Assembly: GCA_046756405.1 (NCBI GenBank)
Contig: JBHHWH010000024.1
Span: forward strand, 1 to 31,889
Length of the DNA: 31,889 bases
Source: JBHHWH01 sp046756405
GTDB taxonomy: Bacteria > Actinomycetota > Acidimicrobiia > Spongiisociales > ZC4RG35
Direction: 5' to 3'
The notes under the pieces: generated by a model
What the model was told of the DNA's origin: nothing
Database searches by the model: none
Seen by the model: the letters and a program-made list of their open reading frames with translations, nothing else
Shown here: positions 15,545-23,205 of the stretch, in pieces
How positions within the stretch are numbered: the first letter of the stretch is position 1
Layout: each line of letters begins with the position of its first letter
Translations under genes and position numbers: made by a program

Positions 15545-16536
15545 CCTGAGTCCGCCGCCAGGTACTTCTCCACCGCCTCGGCGACGACCTCGAGGAACTC
15601 CACGATCCGTGGGCCCCATCGGGAGGCGACGTCAGCATCGAGGGGCACCACCGAACCGCTCTCCAGGGCACGCATCCCCTCCCAGCCGGGGCGCTCGCGG
15701 AGGCTGTCGACGGTGACGCCATAGCTGGCGTCGGCGAGAAAGATGATGTCGGGATCAGCGGCGACGACGTACTCCGGCGTGAGCTGGGGGAATCCGTAGC
15801 CGTCCTCATCGGCGGCGTCGGCGATGTTCACCAGCCCCAACAGACCGTAGACCTGCCCAATGAAGGTGTTCGAAGTGGCCGAGTAGAGATCGGAGCTGAG
15901 TTCGTGGTAGTACGTGATCCCCTCGGCGATGCCCGCCACTTCTCCGACGATGGCAGCTATGTCGGCCTGCACCTGCTCGTTCAAGGCCTCCGCCCCTCCT
16001 GAGTTGCCCGTGGCCGTACCCAGGATCTCGATCTGGCGGTAGAAGTCGTCGAGGGTGGTGGCGGCGCCGAGCAGCAAGGTAGGTATCCCGGCCGCGGCCA
16101 GCCCCTCGGAGAGGGGTGGGTCACCGGGGTCAAAGCTGATCACTACCAGATCGGGTTCGAAGGCGAGGATCGCCTCCAGGTTGGGGGTAAAGCCGGAGAG
16201 GTCGGTAACCGGCGCTTCCGCCGGGTAGTTGGACTGATCGTCTACGGCGATGACCTGCTCCCCGGCGCCGATGGCGAAGAGCATTTCGGTGGCGGTGGGC
16301 GAGAGAGAGATGACGGCGTTGGGCCGCTCTTCGATGGTGACCGGGCCGTTGCCAGCCTCCACGGTGACCGGGAACTCCCCAAGCGTGGTGGTGGTGGCTT
16401 CCAGCGTTGTGGTGGTGGCAGCAACGACGGCGTCGGTTGTGACTGTGGCCGGTGCATCGGTAGTCGTGGAGACCTCAGCAGTGCCGCAGGCGGCGAGCGC
16501 CAGTACCAGCGCAGCCAGTAGGGCTGTGATTCTCAT
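15541..16536 (-). CDS. btuF: Cobalamin-binding lipoprotein (BtuF-like)
   Basis: 331 aa. MRITALLAALVLALAAC is a lipoprotein signal with the lipobox cysteine at residue 17. A threonine-rich linker (about 22-60, with two TTTTL runs) tethers a periplasmic-binding fold: VISLSPTATEMLFAIGAGEQ, then NLEAILAFEPDLVVIS, then PGWEGMRALESGSVVPLD, typical of the BtuF/FhuD class. It should capture corrinoid outside the membrane and pass it to the permease. ATG 16536 is chosen for the signal peptide; AGGAGG lies 10 nt upstream but is held in a hairpin controlled by the B12 riboswitch. Confidence 0.9.
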   Translation of the reverse strand: MRITALLAALVLALAACGTAEVSTTTDAPATVTTDAVVAATTTTLEATTTTLGEFPVTVEAGNGPVTIEERPNAVISLSPTATEMLFAIGAGEQVIAVDDQSNYPAEAPVTDLSGFTPNLEAILAFEPDLVVISFDPGDPPLSEGLAAAGIPTLLLGAATTLDDFYRQIEILGTATGNSGGAEALNEQVQADIAAIVGEVAGIAEGITYYHELSSDLYSATSNTFIGQVYGLLGLVNIADAADEDGYGFPQLTPEYVVAADPDIIFLADASYGVTVDSLRERPGWEGMRALESGSVVPLDADVASRWGPRIVEFLEVVAEAVEKYLAADSG

Positions 16537-16543
16537 AAGGAAA

Positions 16544-16566
16544 CATCCTCCTTTGTTAGGAGGATG
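16544..16566 (-). promoter_or_regulatory. Ribosome-site-hiding hairpin of the B12 riboswitch
   Basis: A perfect 9-bp stem (CATCCTCCT pairing with AGGAGGATG) with a 5-nt loop covers the whole Shine-Dalgarno sequence of the binding-protein gene. There is no U-run, so control is more likely translational than by termination. Confidence 0.8.
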
Positions 16567-16736
16567 AAGAGGGTCGGGCTTCCCTGAGCACACGAGTCCG
16601 TCTTCATCCGAGACTTTCTTCGTGGCCCCGAGCCCAGGCGACCTGGCTCGTCCCCTCGAAGGGGCATCACAGTTGCGGGACAGCGCCGGAATCTCACCGG
16701 CTTCGCTGGCTCTCGGGGCGCCCGCCTATGTCGGCG
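16567..16736 (-). ncRNA. Cobalamin (B12) riboswitch aptamer
   Basis: On the minus strand the conserved core is present in order: GAAGCCGGTGAGATTCCGGC, GCTGTCCCGCAACTGTGATG (the B12-box region), a CCCCTTCGAGGGG arm, and the ACGAGCCAGG / CCTGGGCTCG element. It precedes a complete cobalamin uptake and adenosylation operon, which fits. High adenosylcobalamin would favour the hairpin at 16544-16566 and turn translation off. Boundaries are approximate. Confidence 0.93.
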
Positions 16737-16745
16737 GACACGCCC

Positions 16746-16751
16746 ACTATA
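16746..16751 (-). promoter_or_regulatory. -10 element of the B12 operon
   Basis: TATAGT on the minus strand lies just upstream of the riboswitch and 10 nt past the stop of the HtrA-like gene. No strong -35 is seen, so read-through from the protease gene is also possible. Confidence 0.4.
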
Positions 16752-16760
16752 GACCCGACC

Positions 16761-17843
16761 TCAGTTGAGCTCGTCGGGACGGATCCCGAAGGTCACCTCC
16801 AGAGTGATCTCCTCTCCGTCGCGCAGAACCACCAGCTCTGCCGTGTCGTCGGGGCGGTGGGCTCGCACCTGGGCCGCCAGGTCCCCGGCGCCGCGGATGG
16901 GCACCCCGTCGAGGGCGATCACCACGTCTCCCACCTCCAGTCCGGCCTCGGCAGCCGCAGTACCCGGCACCACCTCGAGGATCACCGCCCCTGCCTGGCC
17001 GATCTCCACGTCCTGGCTACGAACACCTAGGTAGGCGTAGTCCAGGGGCAGTCCGGCCACGATCCGGTTGGCAACGTCGGTGACGATCTCACTAGGGACG
17101 GCGAAGCCCACTCCGTCGTTGGCGCCTGACAGGCTGAAGATCGACACATTGATGCCCACTACCCGGCCATACCGATCCACCAGGGCCCCACCCGAGTTGC
17201 CTGGATTGATGGCGGCGTCGGTCTGCACCATGGGCACACAGACCCCCACGGCATCGCAGTTGGCCTGGTCCACGGCCGAGATGATCCCCGCGGTGACCGT
17301 GGACTGGAGTCCCCAGGGACTGCCTACAGCGATCGCAAGCTGGCCCACTCGGGGTTTCTCCAGAACAAACTCCGCGGCGGGCAGGCCTTTCTCGTCCACC
17401 TGGATCACAGCGATGTCCTCGGCGCCGTCGGCCCCGAGGACCCTTCCCAGCACCTGCTCACCGTCGTAAAAGCGGATTCGCACCTCCTGCTCTCCCTCAA
17501 CGACATGAGCGGCGGTAACGATGAGCCCGTCACTGTCGAAGATGACCCCCGATCCGATCCCGGAAGTGGTTTGGATCTGAACCACTGAGGGGAGGATCCG
17601 CTCGGCAGCATCGGCAATAGGCTCTTCCGAAGTGAAGCTGGGCGCCTGAACCTCCTGGCGCGGTACAGCGGTCGTGGTCGAGATCACGGTCGTCGTCGTG
17701 GTGGTCGATGCCGGAGCTGCCTCCGGGGTGGGGGAGGGAGGTACGACGGCCGACACGATGGCAACCAGGACCGCAACGCCGACGAAGTAGGCCACAGCGG
17801 CTAGGAGACCAGGACCGCGCCTAGATTCCCTTGTCTGCTCCAT
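16761..17843 (-). CDS. HtrA/PepD-like trypsin-type serine protease with PDZ domain
   Basis: 360 aa. One membrane anchor at about 14-34, then a proline/threonine-rich linker with a TTTTTT run. The protease domain (about 75-265) carries the triad His113 (TAAHVV), Asp143 (EDIAVI) and Ser217 (GNSGGA). A PDZ domain occupies about 270-355 (GLEVGDVVIALDGVPIRG). A small loop with two cysteines (QANCDAVGVCVP) before the active site could form a disulfide. Such proteases degrade misfolded envelope proteins. The two-component genes directly upstream match the MprA-MprB-PepD order of mycobacteria. AAGGAG precedes the ATG by 9 nt. Confidence 0.92.
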   Translation of the reverse strand: MEQTRESRRGPGLLAAVAYFVGVAVLVAIVSAVVPPSPTPEAAPASTTTTTTVISTTTAVPRQEVQAPSFTSEEPIADAAERILPSVVQIQTTSGIGSGVIFDSDGLIVTAAHVVEGEQEVRIRFYDGEQVLGRVLGADGAEDIAVIQVDEKGLPAAEFVLEKPRVGQLAIAVGSPWGLQSTVTAGIISAVDQANCDAVGVCVPMVQTDAAINPGNSGGALVDRYGRVVGINVSIFSLSGANDGVGFAVPSEIVTDVANRIVAGLPLDYAYLGVRSQDVEIGQAGAVILEVVPGTAAAEAGLEVGDVVIALDGVPIRGAGDLAAQVRAHRPDDTAELVVLRDGEEITLEVTFGIRPDELN

Positions 17844-17930
17844 GACACCTGTCTCCTTGCTTCTCGCTCGTTGAATTCCTGGCTGTTGCCGACCTTACGA
17901 TTACGGGGGTAAAAACACCCTTAAATGAAC

Positions 17931-19085
17931 TCACTCCGCCGGGGCGGGCGGATGATCAGGGGGACTGTCTCCCGCGGATGCGGTGGGAAGCCACACCACC
18001 ATCAGCGTCCCCTTCCCCGACCGACCCGGGTAGGTTGCTAGCACACCCCCGTGGCCCTCGGCGATCTGGGTGACAATGGAGAGGCCCAGTCCCGACCGCC
18101 CCTCGCCGGGAGGGGCATCGATCCCCGGGCCTTCGTCTTCCACCGCCATCCAAGCCCAGCCCTCCTCGACACCGCAGCCGACAACCACCCGGGACCCCGG
18201 AGGCGCGACCCGGCAGGCGTTCTCCATAAGGTTGGACAGTGCCCGGTCCAGGGCCACATCCACTCCCTCGACCACCGCGGCAGCGGTGCGGGCATCGAGC
18301 TCCACTCCCTTCTCGATGGCCATGGGCTGGAACTCGGTGGCCTTGCCGGAGACCAGGTCGGCGAGGTCGAGGGTGACCGCCTGAGCCTTGCCGGTCTCGA
18401 ACCTGGCGGCTGCGAGGAGATCCTCGATCATCCGCGACATCTTCTCGGCGTTGCGCCGGATGATGGCCCCCGCCGACTTCCAATCGTCGATGGTGGCTTC
18501 CGGATCTGACTCCACCAGCTCGACGTTGGAGCGGATCACCGCCAGGGGAGTGCGTAGATCGTGACTGGTGTCGGCGAGGAAGCGCTTCTGACTGCTGAAC
18601 GCGCGGTCCAGGCGCCCCAGCATGGAATCGAAGGTGTTGGCCAGACGGGTGAGCTCATCGTCGGGGCCGTCGAGGTCGATGCGGCGACTCAGGTCGGAGG
18701 CTTGGATCTCCCGGGCGACGTTGGTGATGGCCTCCACCGGGCGGAGCACCCTCCCCGACATGACCCAGCCCACCACGATGCTGAGCATGAACAGGGCGAT
18801 GAGGGCGACCAGGGTGAACCGGGCCACCCGGTCGAGAACCACCTGGTTGTAGACGGTCTCGATGGCACGGATCTCCACCTCCCGGAACTCGGGCATGATC
18901 ACCAGCCGTCCATCGCTGAGGACCACCTGCTGACCGGTGAAGATGTAGCCCATCATCGTCTGGGACTCCAACCAGCGGCGGATGGCCAGGTAGACGAGGC
19001 CCAACAGGGCACTGCCCAACCCGAACACCACCGCCGAGTACTGCACGGAGAGGCGTACCCGAATCGACTGCCAGTTGAAGCTCAC
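17931..19085 (-). CDS. Sensor histidine kinase (MprB-like)
   Basis: 384 aa with two membrane segments (about 16-36 and 88-109) around a short external loop of about 50 aa, then a HAMP domain (110-162). The phospho-acceptor is His175 in DTSHDLRTPL, followed by an ATPase domain with N box NLMENACRVAP and G boxes DEGPGID and GRSGLGLSIV. The external loop is small for a ligand sensor, so membrane or protein-partner sensing is likely. GTG 19085 overlaps the response-regulator stop (GTGA). The 87 nt before the HtrA gene hold no clear terminator. Confidence 0.93.
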   Translation of the reverse strand: MSFNWQSIRVRLSVQYSAVVFGLGSALLGLVYLAIRRWLESQTMMGYIFTGQQVVLSDGRLVIMPEFREVEIRAIETVYNQVVLDRVARFTLVALIALFMLSIVVGWVMSGRVLRPVEAITNVAREIQASDLSRRIDLDGPDDELTRLANTFDSMLGRLDRAFSSQKRFLADTSHDLRTPLAVIRSNVELVESDPEATIDDWKSAGAIIRRNAEKMSRMIEDLLAAARFETGKAQAVTLDLADLVSGKATEFQPMAIEKGVELDARTAAAVVEGVDVALDRALSNLMENACRVAPPGSRVVVGCGVEEGWAWMAVEDEGPGIDAPPGEGRSGLGLSIVTQIAEGHGGVLATYPGRSGKGTLMVVWLPTASAGDSPPDHPPAPAE

Positions 19086-19759
19086 TGCTCCTCCAGCCTG
19101 TAGCCACGACCTGCCACAGTGGTGATCAGGGGCGGGTCGCCGAGCTTCTTGCGCAGGTTGGAGACGGTAACCCGCACCACGTTGGTCATCGGATCGGTCA
19201 TCTCGTCCCAGACGTGCTCCAGGAGGTGCTCCTGGCTGAGCACCTTGCCGGCGTGGGCCATGAAGTAGTGGAGGAGGGCGAACTCCTTGGCGGTGAGATC
19301 GAGGGGTTTGCCGTCGCGAGTGGCGATGAACCGGGCGGGGTCGAGTTCCAGCGGCCCCACCCTGAGCACTAGGTCGGTCTCGGTGTCCCGGCGGATCAGG
19401 GCCCGGACCCGGGCGGAGAGCTCGGCAAAGGCGAAGGGCTTGACCAGGTAGTCGTCGGCTCCGGAGTCAAGTCCGGCCACTCGGTCCTCGACCGCATCAC
19501 GTGCGGTGAGCATCAACACTTTGGGACGATCCCCCTCCAGAGTGGGGAGGTCGCCGGTGACCAGGCCTCGGCACAGCTCGAGGCCTGACCCATCGGGGAG
19601 GTTCCAGTCGAGTACCACCACGTCGTATCCGGCGGAGCGCAGCTTGATGTCGGCCTCGGTAGCGGTTAGGGCCACGTCGACGGCGTGACCGTCGCGGCGC
19701 AGGCCCCGGGCGACGGCCTCGGCCAGGTCAGGTTCGTCTTCGACTACCAGTAGTCGCAC
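19082..19759 (-). CDS. OmpR/PhoB-family response regulator (MprA-like)
   Basis: 225 aa. The receiver domain has acidic pair Glu7-Asp8, phospho-acceptor Asp51 (VVLDWNLPDG) and the conserved Lys in DYLVKPFAF. The C-terminal winged helix runs from about 128 (LRVGPLELDPARF) to the end, with VRVTVSNLRKKLG as recognition helix. It probably controls its own operon and the HtrA-like gene. GTG 19759 has GAGGAAAC immediately upstream. Confidence 0.94.
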   Translation of the reverse strand: MRLLVVEDEPDLAEAVARGLRRDGHAVDVALTATEADIKLRSAGYDVVVLDWNLPDGSGLELCRGLVTGDLPTLEGDRPKVLMLTARDAVEDRVAGLDSGADDYLVKPFAFAELSARVRALIRRDTETDLVLRVGPLELDPARFIATRDGKPLDLTAKEFALLHYFMAHAGKVLSQEHLLEHVWDEMTDPMTNVVRVTVSNLRKKLGDPPLITTVAGRGYRLEEQ

Positions 19760-19892
19760 GTTTCCTCGAAACTACACCTGAAGGCGTAAGTGGCGGATAA
19801 ACCAGCAATTCAAGCCGACACCGGCGAGTATGGACTGCCGACCTACAGGAGGCGGCAACCTTTTGCCGATATAGAGAGTCGGAGCATATGAA

Positions 19893-20069
19893 ATGGTTGT
19901 GACATTCATCACCCAGGACCATGACGGGTTCCATACCTACACCGGTCACGTGATAAGCCGGGGGCCGACGATGATCGTCCTCCTGCTGACGGAACCCTTC
20001 AACCTGGCTGGCAGGTCGGTTCAGTTCCCCATCTCCTCGGTGGTAGAGGAGAAGATCGTCTCCGTTTGA
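19893..20069 (+). CDS. Small hypothetical protein of 58 aa
   Basis: A short gene beginning MVVTFITQDHDGFHTYTGHV and ending VVEEKIVSV. GGAG lies 8 nt before the ATG and a TATAGA box is at 19870-19875. Codon third positions are mostly G or C, which supports real coding. The predicted pattern of short alternating strands with a hydrophobic MIVLLL core suggests a small beta-rich protein. Nothing more can be said about its function; it sits between the divergent response regulator and a small membrane protein gene. Confidence 0.65.
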   Translation: MVVTFITQDHDGFHTYTGHVISRGPTMIVLLLTEPFNLAGRSVQFPISSVVEEKIVSV

Positions 20070-20078
20070 GGGGACGTA

Positions 20079-20107
20079 GTGACAACCTGATCGTGAAGGG
20101 ATAGGGT
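20079..20107 (+). promoter_or_regulatory. Promoter for the gene at 20114
   Basis: GTGACA (20079-20084) and TAGGGT (20102-20107) are 17 nt apart, and the ATG follows the -10 box by 6 nt, suggesting a leaderless message. Confidence 0.5.
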
Positions 20108-20113
20108 GAATCC

Positions 20114-20389
20114 ATGTTCTTCCTCGATGCCACGACCACCCAGGCCCTGACCATCTGCGGGGGTGTGGGCGCGGTCGCCGGGCTCGTAGGCGGCTTCTTC
20201 TCCAGTACCCGCAGCCTCGTCGGCACCATGCTGATGGGGGTGATCGGGGGCATCGCCGCCGCAGCCATCTTGCGCATCGCCAACGCGCCCCCCGTCTACG
20301 GGGTGGGTGACAGCTACTCCGTCGTCTGGGCTGCTGCCGGCGGCCTCGTCCTCGCCTTCGTCACCGGCCGCTCCCAAACCATCGGCTAA
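20114..20389 (+). CDS. Small membrane protein of 91 aa
   Basis: Three hydrophobic segments rich in glycine and alanine: TICGGVGAVAGLVGGFF, TMLMGVIGGIAAAAIL and VVWAAAGGLVLAFV. This resembles small conserved actinobacterial membrane proteins without known function. It converges on sufB. The 133-nt gap between them contains several palindromes. Confidence 0.7.
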   Translation: MFFLDATTTQALTICGGVGAVAGLVGGFFSSTRSLVGTMLMGVIGGIAAAAILRIANAPPVYGVGDSYSVVWAAAGGLVLAFVTGRSQTIG

Positions 20390-20417
20390 CCGCGTACCTA
20401 ATGCACCAGGGCCCGTA

Positions 20418-20513
20418 TATGGGCCTTTGCGCAAAAAGGTCGGACCCCTAGCCCCCGCTCGGAGTCCGAGCCTGGCTCGATGCCCATCCCGGTTACTCCT
20501 CGCCGGGCCCGGC
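20418..20513. terminator. Palindrome-rich convergent intergenic region
   Basis: The gap between the small membrane gene and sufB holds several inverted repeats: GGCCC/GGGCC followed by TTT near 20410-20427, CCTTT/AAAGG around 20425-20440, GCTCGGAGTCCGAGC at 20457-20471, CGAGCCTGGCTCG at 20467-20479 (overlapping the previous one), and GCCGGGCCCGGC at 20502-20513. These could terminate transcription from both sides, although no strong T-run is present. Confidence 0.4.
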
Positions 20514-20522
20514 CGCTCTGCC

Positions 20523-23090
20523 CTAGCCCACCGCTCCGGCGGCGGCCATGTTCAGCTCGATCAGCCGGTTCAGCTCCACCGCGTACTCCATCGGCAGCTC
20601 CTTGACGATGGGCTCGATGAACCCGGCCACGATCATCGACGTGGCCTGATCCTCGGTGAGGCCCCGGCTCATCAGATAGAAGAGCTGCTCCTCACCCACC
20701 TTCGACACCGTGGCCTCATGGCCGATCTCGGCGTCGTTCTCCTCGATCTCCATGTAGGGGTAGGTGTCGGAGCGGCTGTTCTCGTCGAGGATCAAAGCGT
20801 CGCATCGCACGAACGATTTGGCGTCCTCTGCTCCAGGCTCCACCCGCACCAGGCCGCGATAGCCGGCCCGGCCCCCATCCTTGGAGATGGACTTGGAAAC
20901 GATGGTGGAAGTGGTGTCGGGCGCAGCGTGGACCATCTTGGCCCCGGCGTCCTGGTGCTGGCCGGCCCCGGCGAAGGCGATGGAGAGCACCTCACCGTGG
21001 GCCCCGGGCTCCATCAGCCACACGGCCGGGTACTTCATGGTGAGCCGGCTCCCCAGGTTCCCGTCCACCCACTCCATGGTGGCATTGCGGTAGGCAGCGG
21101 CCCTCTTGGTGACCAGGTTGAAGACGTTGTTCGACCAGTTCTGGATGGTGGTGTAGCGGCAACGGCCACCCTCCTTGACCACGATCTCCACCACCGCGGC
21201 GTGGAGGGAGTCGGTGGAGTAGACCGGCGCTGAACACCCTTCGACATAGTGAACGTAGGCGCCCTCGTCGACGATGATCAGGGTCCGCTCGAACTGACCC
21301 ATGTTCTCCGAGTTGATCCGGAAGTAGGCCTGGAGGGGCTGTTCCACATGGACTCCGGGGGGCACGTAGATGAACGAGCCGCCGGACCAAACCGCCGAGT
21401 TGAGGGCGGCGAACTTGTTGTCGTTGGGGGGGATGATGGTCCCGAAGTACTCCCGGACGATGTCCTCGTGCTCGCTGAGAGCGGTGTCCATGTCGGTGAA
21501 GAGCACCCCCAGCTTCTCCAGGTCCTCCCGGTTGCGGTGGTAGACAACTTCCGAGTTGTGCACGATGATCCCTTCAGCGACGAAGTTGTGGGGACCATCC
21601 ACCTCGATGTCGTAGACAGGGGCCACATCAGCCTCTTCGATCTCGACCACCCGGGCGAAGCCGAGACTTTCGGTGGTGTGGGCACGGAAGGTCGCACCCT
21701 TGGCCGAAGTATTGCCCTGGCGGTAGTGGCGATTCCCCAGGCGCTCCCTGCGCTTCGGGTCGCGAACCGGGATCCTCTCCACATCACCCGACAGGCCGAG
21801 GCGGTAGCCGGTGATGGTCCGAGAATCATCGTGGGGATGCTTGGAGGTGAACTCGTGGGGTCCTGAGACACGGAGACCGCACAGGAGAGCCAGCTCTTCG
21901 GAGTCGGCGAGCAGCTCGGTGTTCACCGAGGTGATGCTGAGAACGTTCCCATGGTTGTCAGGGCTGATGAACCCGTCGGCGTCTATGTAGCCCGCAAGGA
22001 AGGCGAGGCGTTGGTCGGAGGGCAGCGAGAACACCCAGTGGGGGATCCGCTTGGTGTGAGAGGTTCCGAGGATGCCATTGGCCTCCAGCCACCGCACCAA
22101 GGCCTTGGAGGCAAAGGCGACTCGCCACTTGTCGGGGGTCGTCACCTCCAGCCCGAAGAGCTCCTTGACCACCCTGGTCACTTCAGCCCGAACCTCGGTG
22201 TCGGAGTCAGGAACGGCAATCTCGACCCGGTAAGTGCCGTACTTGGCGTCGTCACGCGTGTAACCGTCACCCAGCCAGAGGCCCAGGAGCCACATCAGGT
22301 CCGGGGTGGTCTCGGCGGGAAACTCGGCCGGCGTGTCGTCCAGGCTGGCCAGCCGATGGGGCTCTCCGAACTCAGGAAGATCACGTGACACAGCCACGAG
22401 ATCGCCCTCCTCCAGTTCCGCAACGGTCTTCCAGCGACGCTCGTAGCGCGCCCGCTGCCGCCCTGGCTTGCGGGCATCGACCAGGCTGAGGATGGGGTGG
22501 TTGTCGGTGGCGTGGATGGTGCGGCGGAAGCGTCCCCCGACGGTGATCCGGTAGGTCTGGCGGGTGTCGGTCTGCGCCGACGCCTTCACCGAAGCGACGC
22601 GAAGCTCGCCGCTGTCCTCGTCGAGGGAGAACACCCGGTCGCCCGGCTCGACCTCCTTGATTGGGACCAGGCCCCGATTGGCGGTGTAGACCCGGACGTC
22701 ACCGCGAAGACACTCATACTGCGCGGTCACCCCCGCCAGGTACTTGCGCTCCGCCTCGGGGATGCCCAACTTCTCATAGGTCTCCTTGATGGATTCGGGG
22801 ACCATGTCCCAATCCTTGGCCTGCTCACCTTCGGGCTTGACGTAGTAGTAGATGTCATCGAAGTCGATGGTGTCCAGCAGCCCCCCGCCGCCCCACTTGG
22901 GGATCGGCTTGCGTAGGAAGCGCTGGTAGGCCTTGCGGCGGAAGTTCAGCATCCACTCCGGCTCGCCCTTCAGCTCCGAGATCATTCGGATGACTTCTTC
23001 GTCGAGCCCTTTACGCGGCTCGAAGGCCAACTCGACTTCGTCGTGCCAGCCCAGGTCGTAACGGCCAAGGTCGATGTCAACAGTCGCCAC
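20523..23090 (-). CDS. sufB: Fe-S cluster scaffold protein SufB, interrupted by an intein
   Basis: 855 aa as translated, of which residues 127-512 are an intein; the spliced protein is 469 aa, the normal SufB length. Host-protein markers are GVTAQYE (before the intein), SEVVYHRNREDLEKLGVLF (after), the QFERTLIIVDEGAYVHYVEG core and C-terminal FVRCDALILDE, GHEATVSKVGEEQLFYL and AVELNRLIELN. SufB, with SufC and SufD, assembles Fe-S clusters. No sufC, sufD, sufS or sufR gene is adjacent, which is unusual. GTG 23090 has AAGGTGAG upstream. An inverted repeat lies between a possible -10 and the start. Confidence 0.95.
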   Translation of the reverse strand: MATVDIDLGRYDLGWHDEVELAFEPRKGLDEEVIRMISELKGEPEWMLNFRRKAYQRFLRKPIPKWGGGGLLDTIDFDDIYYYVKPEGEQAKDWDMVPESIKETYEKLGIPEAERKYLAGVTAQYECLRGDVRVYTANRGLVPIKEVEPGDRVFSLDEDSGELRVASVKASAQTDTRQTYRITVGGRFRRTIHATDNHPILSLVDARKPGRQRARYERRWKTVAELEEGDLVAVSRDLPEFGEPHRLASLDDTPAEFPAETTPDLMWLLGLWLGDGYTRDDAKYGTYRVEIAVPDSDTEVRAEVTRVVKELFGLEVTTPDKWRVAFASKALVRWLEANGILGTSHTKRIPHWVFSLPSDQRLAFLAGYIDADGFISPDNHGNVLSITSVNTELLADSEELALLCGLRVSGPHEFTSKHPHDDSRTITGYRLGLSGDVERIPVRDPKRRERLGNRHYRQGNTSAKGATFRAHTTESLGFARVVEIEEADVAPVYDIEVDGPHNFVAEGIIVHNSEVVYHRNREDLEKLGVLFTDMDTALSEHEDIVREYFGTIIPPNDNKFAALNSAVWSGGSFIYVPPGVHVEQPLQAYFRINSENMGQFERTLIIVDEGAYVHYVEGCSAPVYSTDSLHAAVVEIVVKEGGRCRYTTIQNWSNNVFNLVTKRAAAYRNATMEWVDGNLGSRLTMKYPAVWLMEPGAHGEVLSIAFAGAGQHQDAGAKMVHAAPDTTSTIVSKSISKDGGRAGYRGLVRVEPGAEDAKSFVRCDALILDENSRSDTYPYMEIEENDAEIGHEATVSKVGEEQLFYLMSRGLTEDQATSMIVAGFIEPIVKELPMEYAVELNRLIELNMAAAGAVG
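21555..22712 (-). mobile_element. SufB intein with LAGLIDADG homing endonuclease
   Basis: 386 aa. It begins with Cys127 (CLRGDVRVYTANRG) and ends with EGIIVHN, followed by Ser513 of the host protein, all as required for class 1 splicing. Block B is ATDNHPIL (Thr195, His198), block F is VYDIEVDGPHNFVAEG, and block G ends in His511-Asn512. The two endonuclease motifs LLGLWLGDG (268-276) and LAGYIDADG (365-373) both keep their acidic residues, so the homing enzyme may still be active. The insertion splits the conserved AQYE / SEVVYH site. Confidence 0.95.
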
Positions 23091-23116
23091 TAGTCACTCA
23101 CCTTCAGGGAATACTC

Positions 23117-23145
23117 CTACCGGGGAATTTCCACTATCCCGGTAG
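23117..23145. promoter_or_regulatory. Inverted repeat in the sufB 5' region, operator candidate
   Basis: CTACCGGG (23117-23124) and CCCGGTAG (23138-23145) form perfect 8-bp arms with a 13-nt spacer. On the minus strand a TACAAT -10-like box lies at 23155-23150, so the repeat covers the presumed start region of sufB. An iron-sulfur or iron-responsive repressor is an attractive but unproved ligand; an RNA hairpin is the alternative. Confidence 0.4.
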
Positions 23146-23192
23146 TGCGATTGTACCGCACCCGGCCCCGAGGCGAAATCCCCCTCCGCGAT

Positions 23193-23205
23193 TATCTTTC
23201 CTCTG
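23193..23205 (+). promoter_or_regulatory. -10 box for a leaderless start at 23206
   Basis: TATCTT at 23193-23198 followed by 7 nt and ATG. No Shine-Dalgarno sequence is present. Confidence 0.45.

Noticed and set aside
17871..17925. Possible terminator between the kinase and HtrA-like genes
   Set aside because: The GGGT/ACCC stem is only 4 bp, so read-through of the three genes as one operon is more likely.
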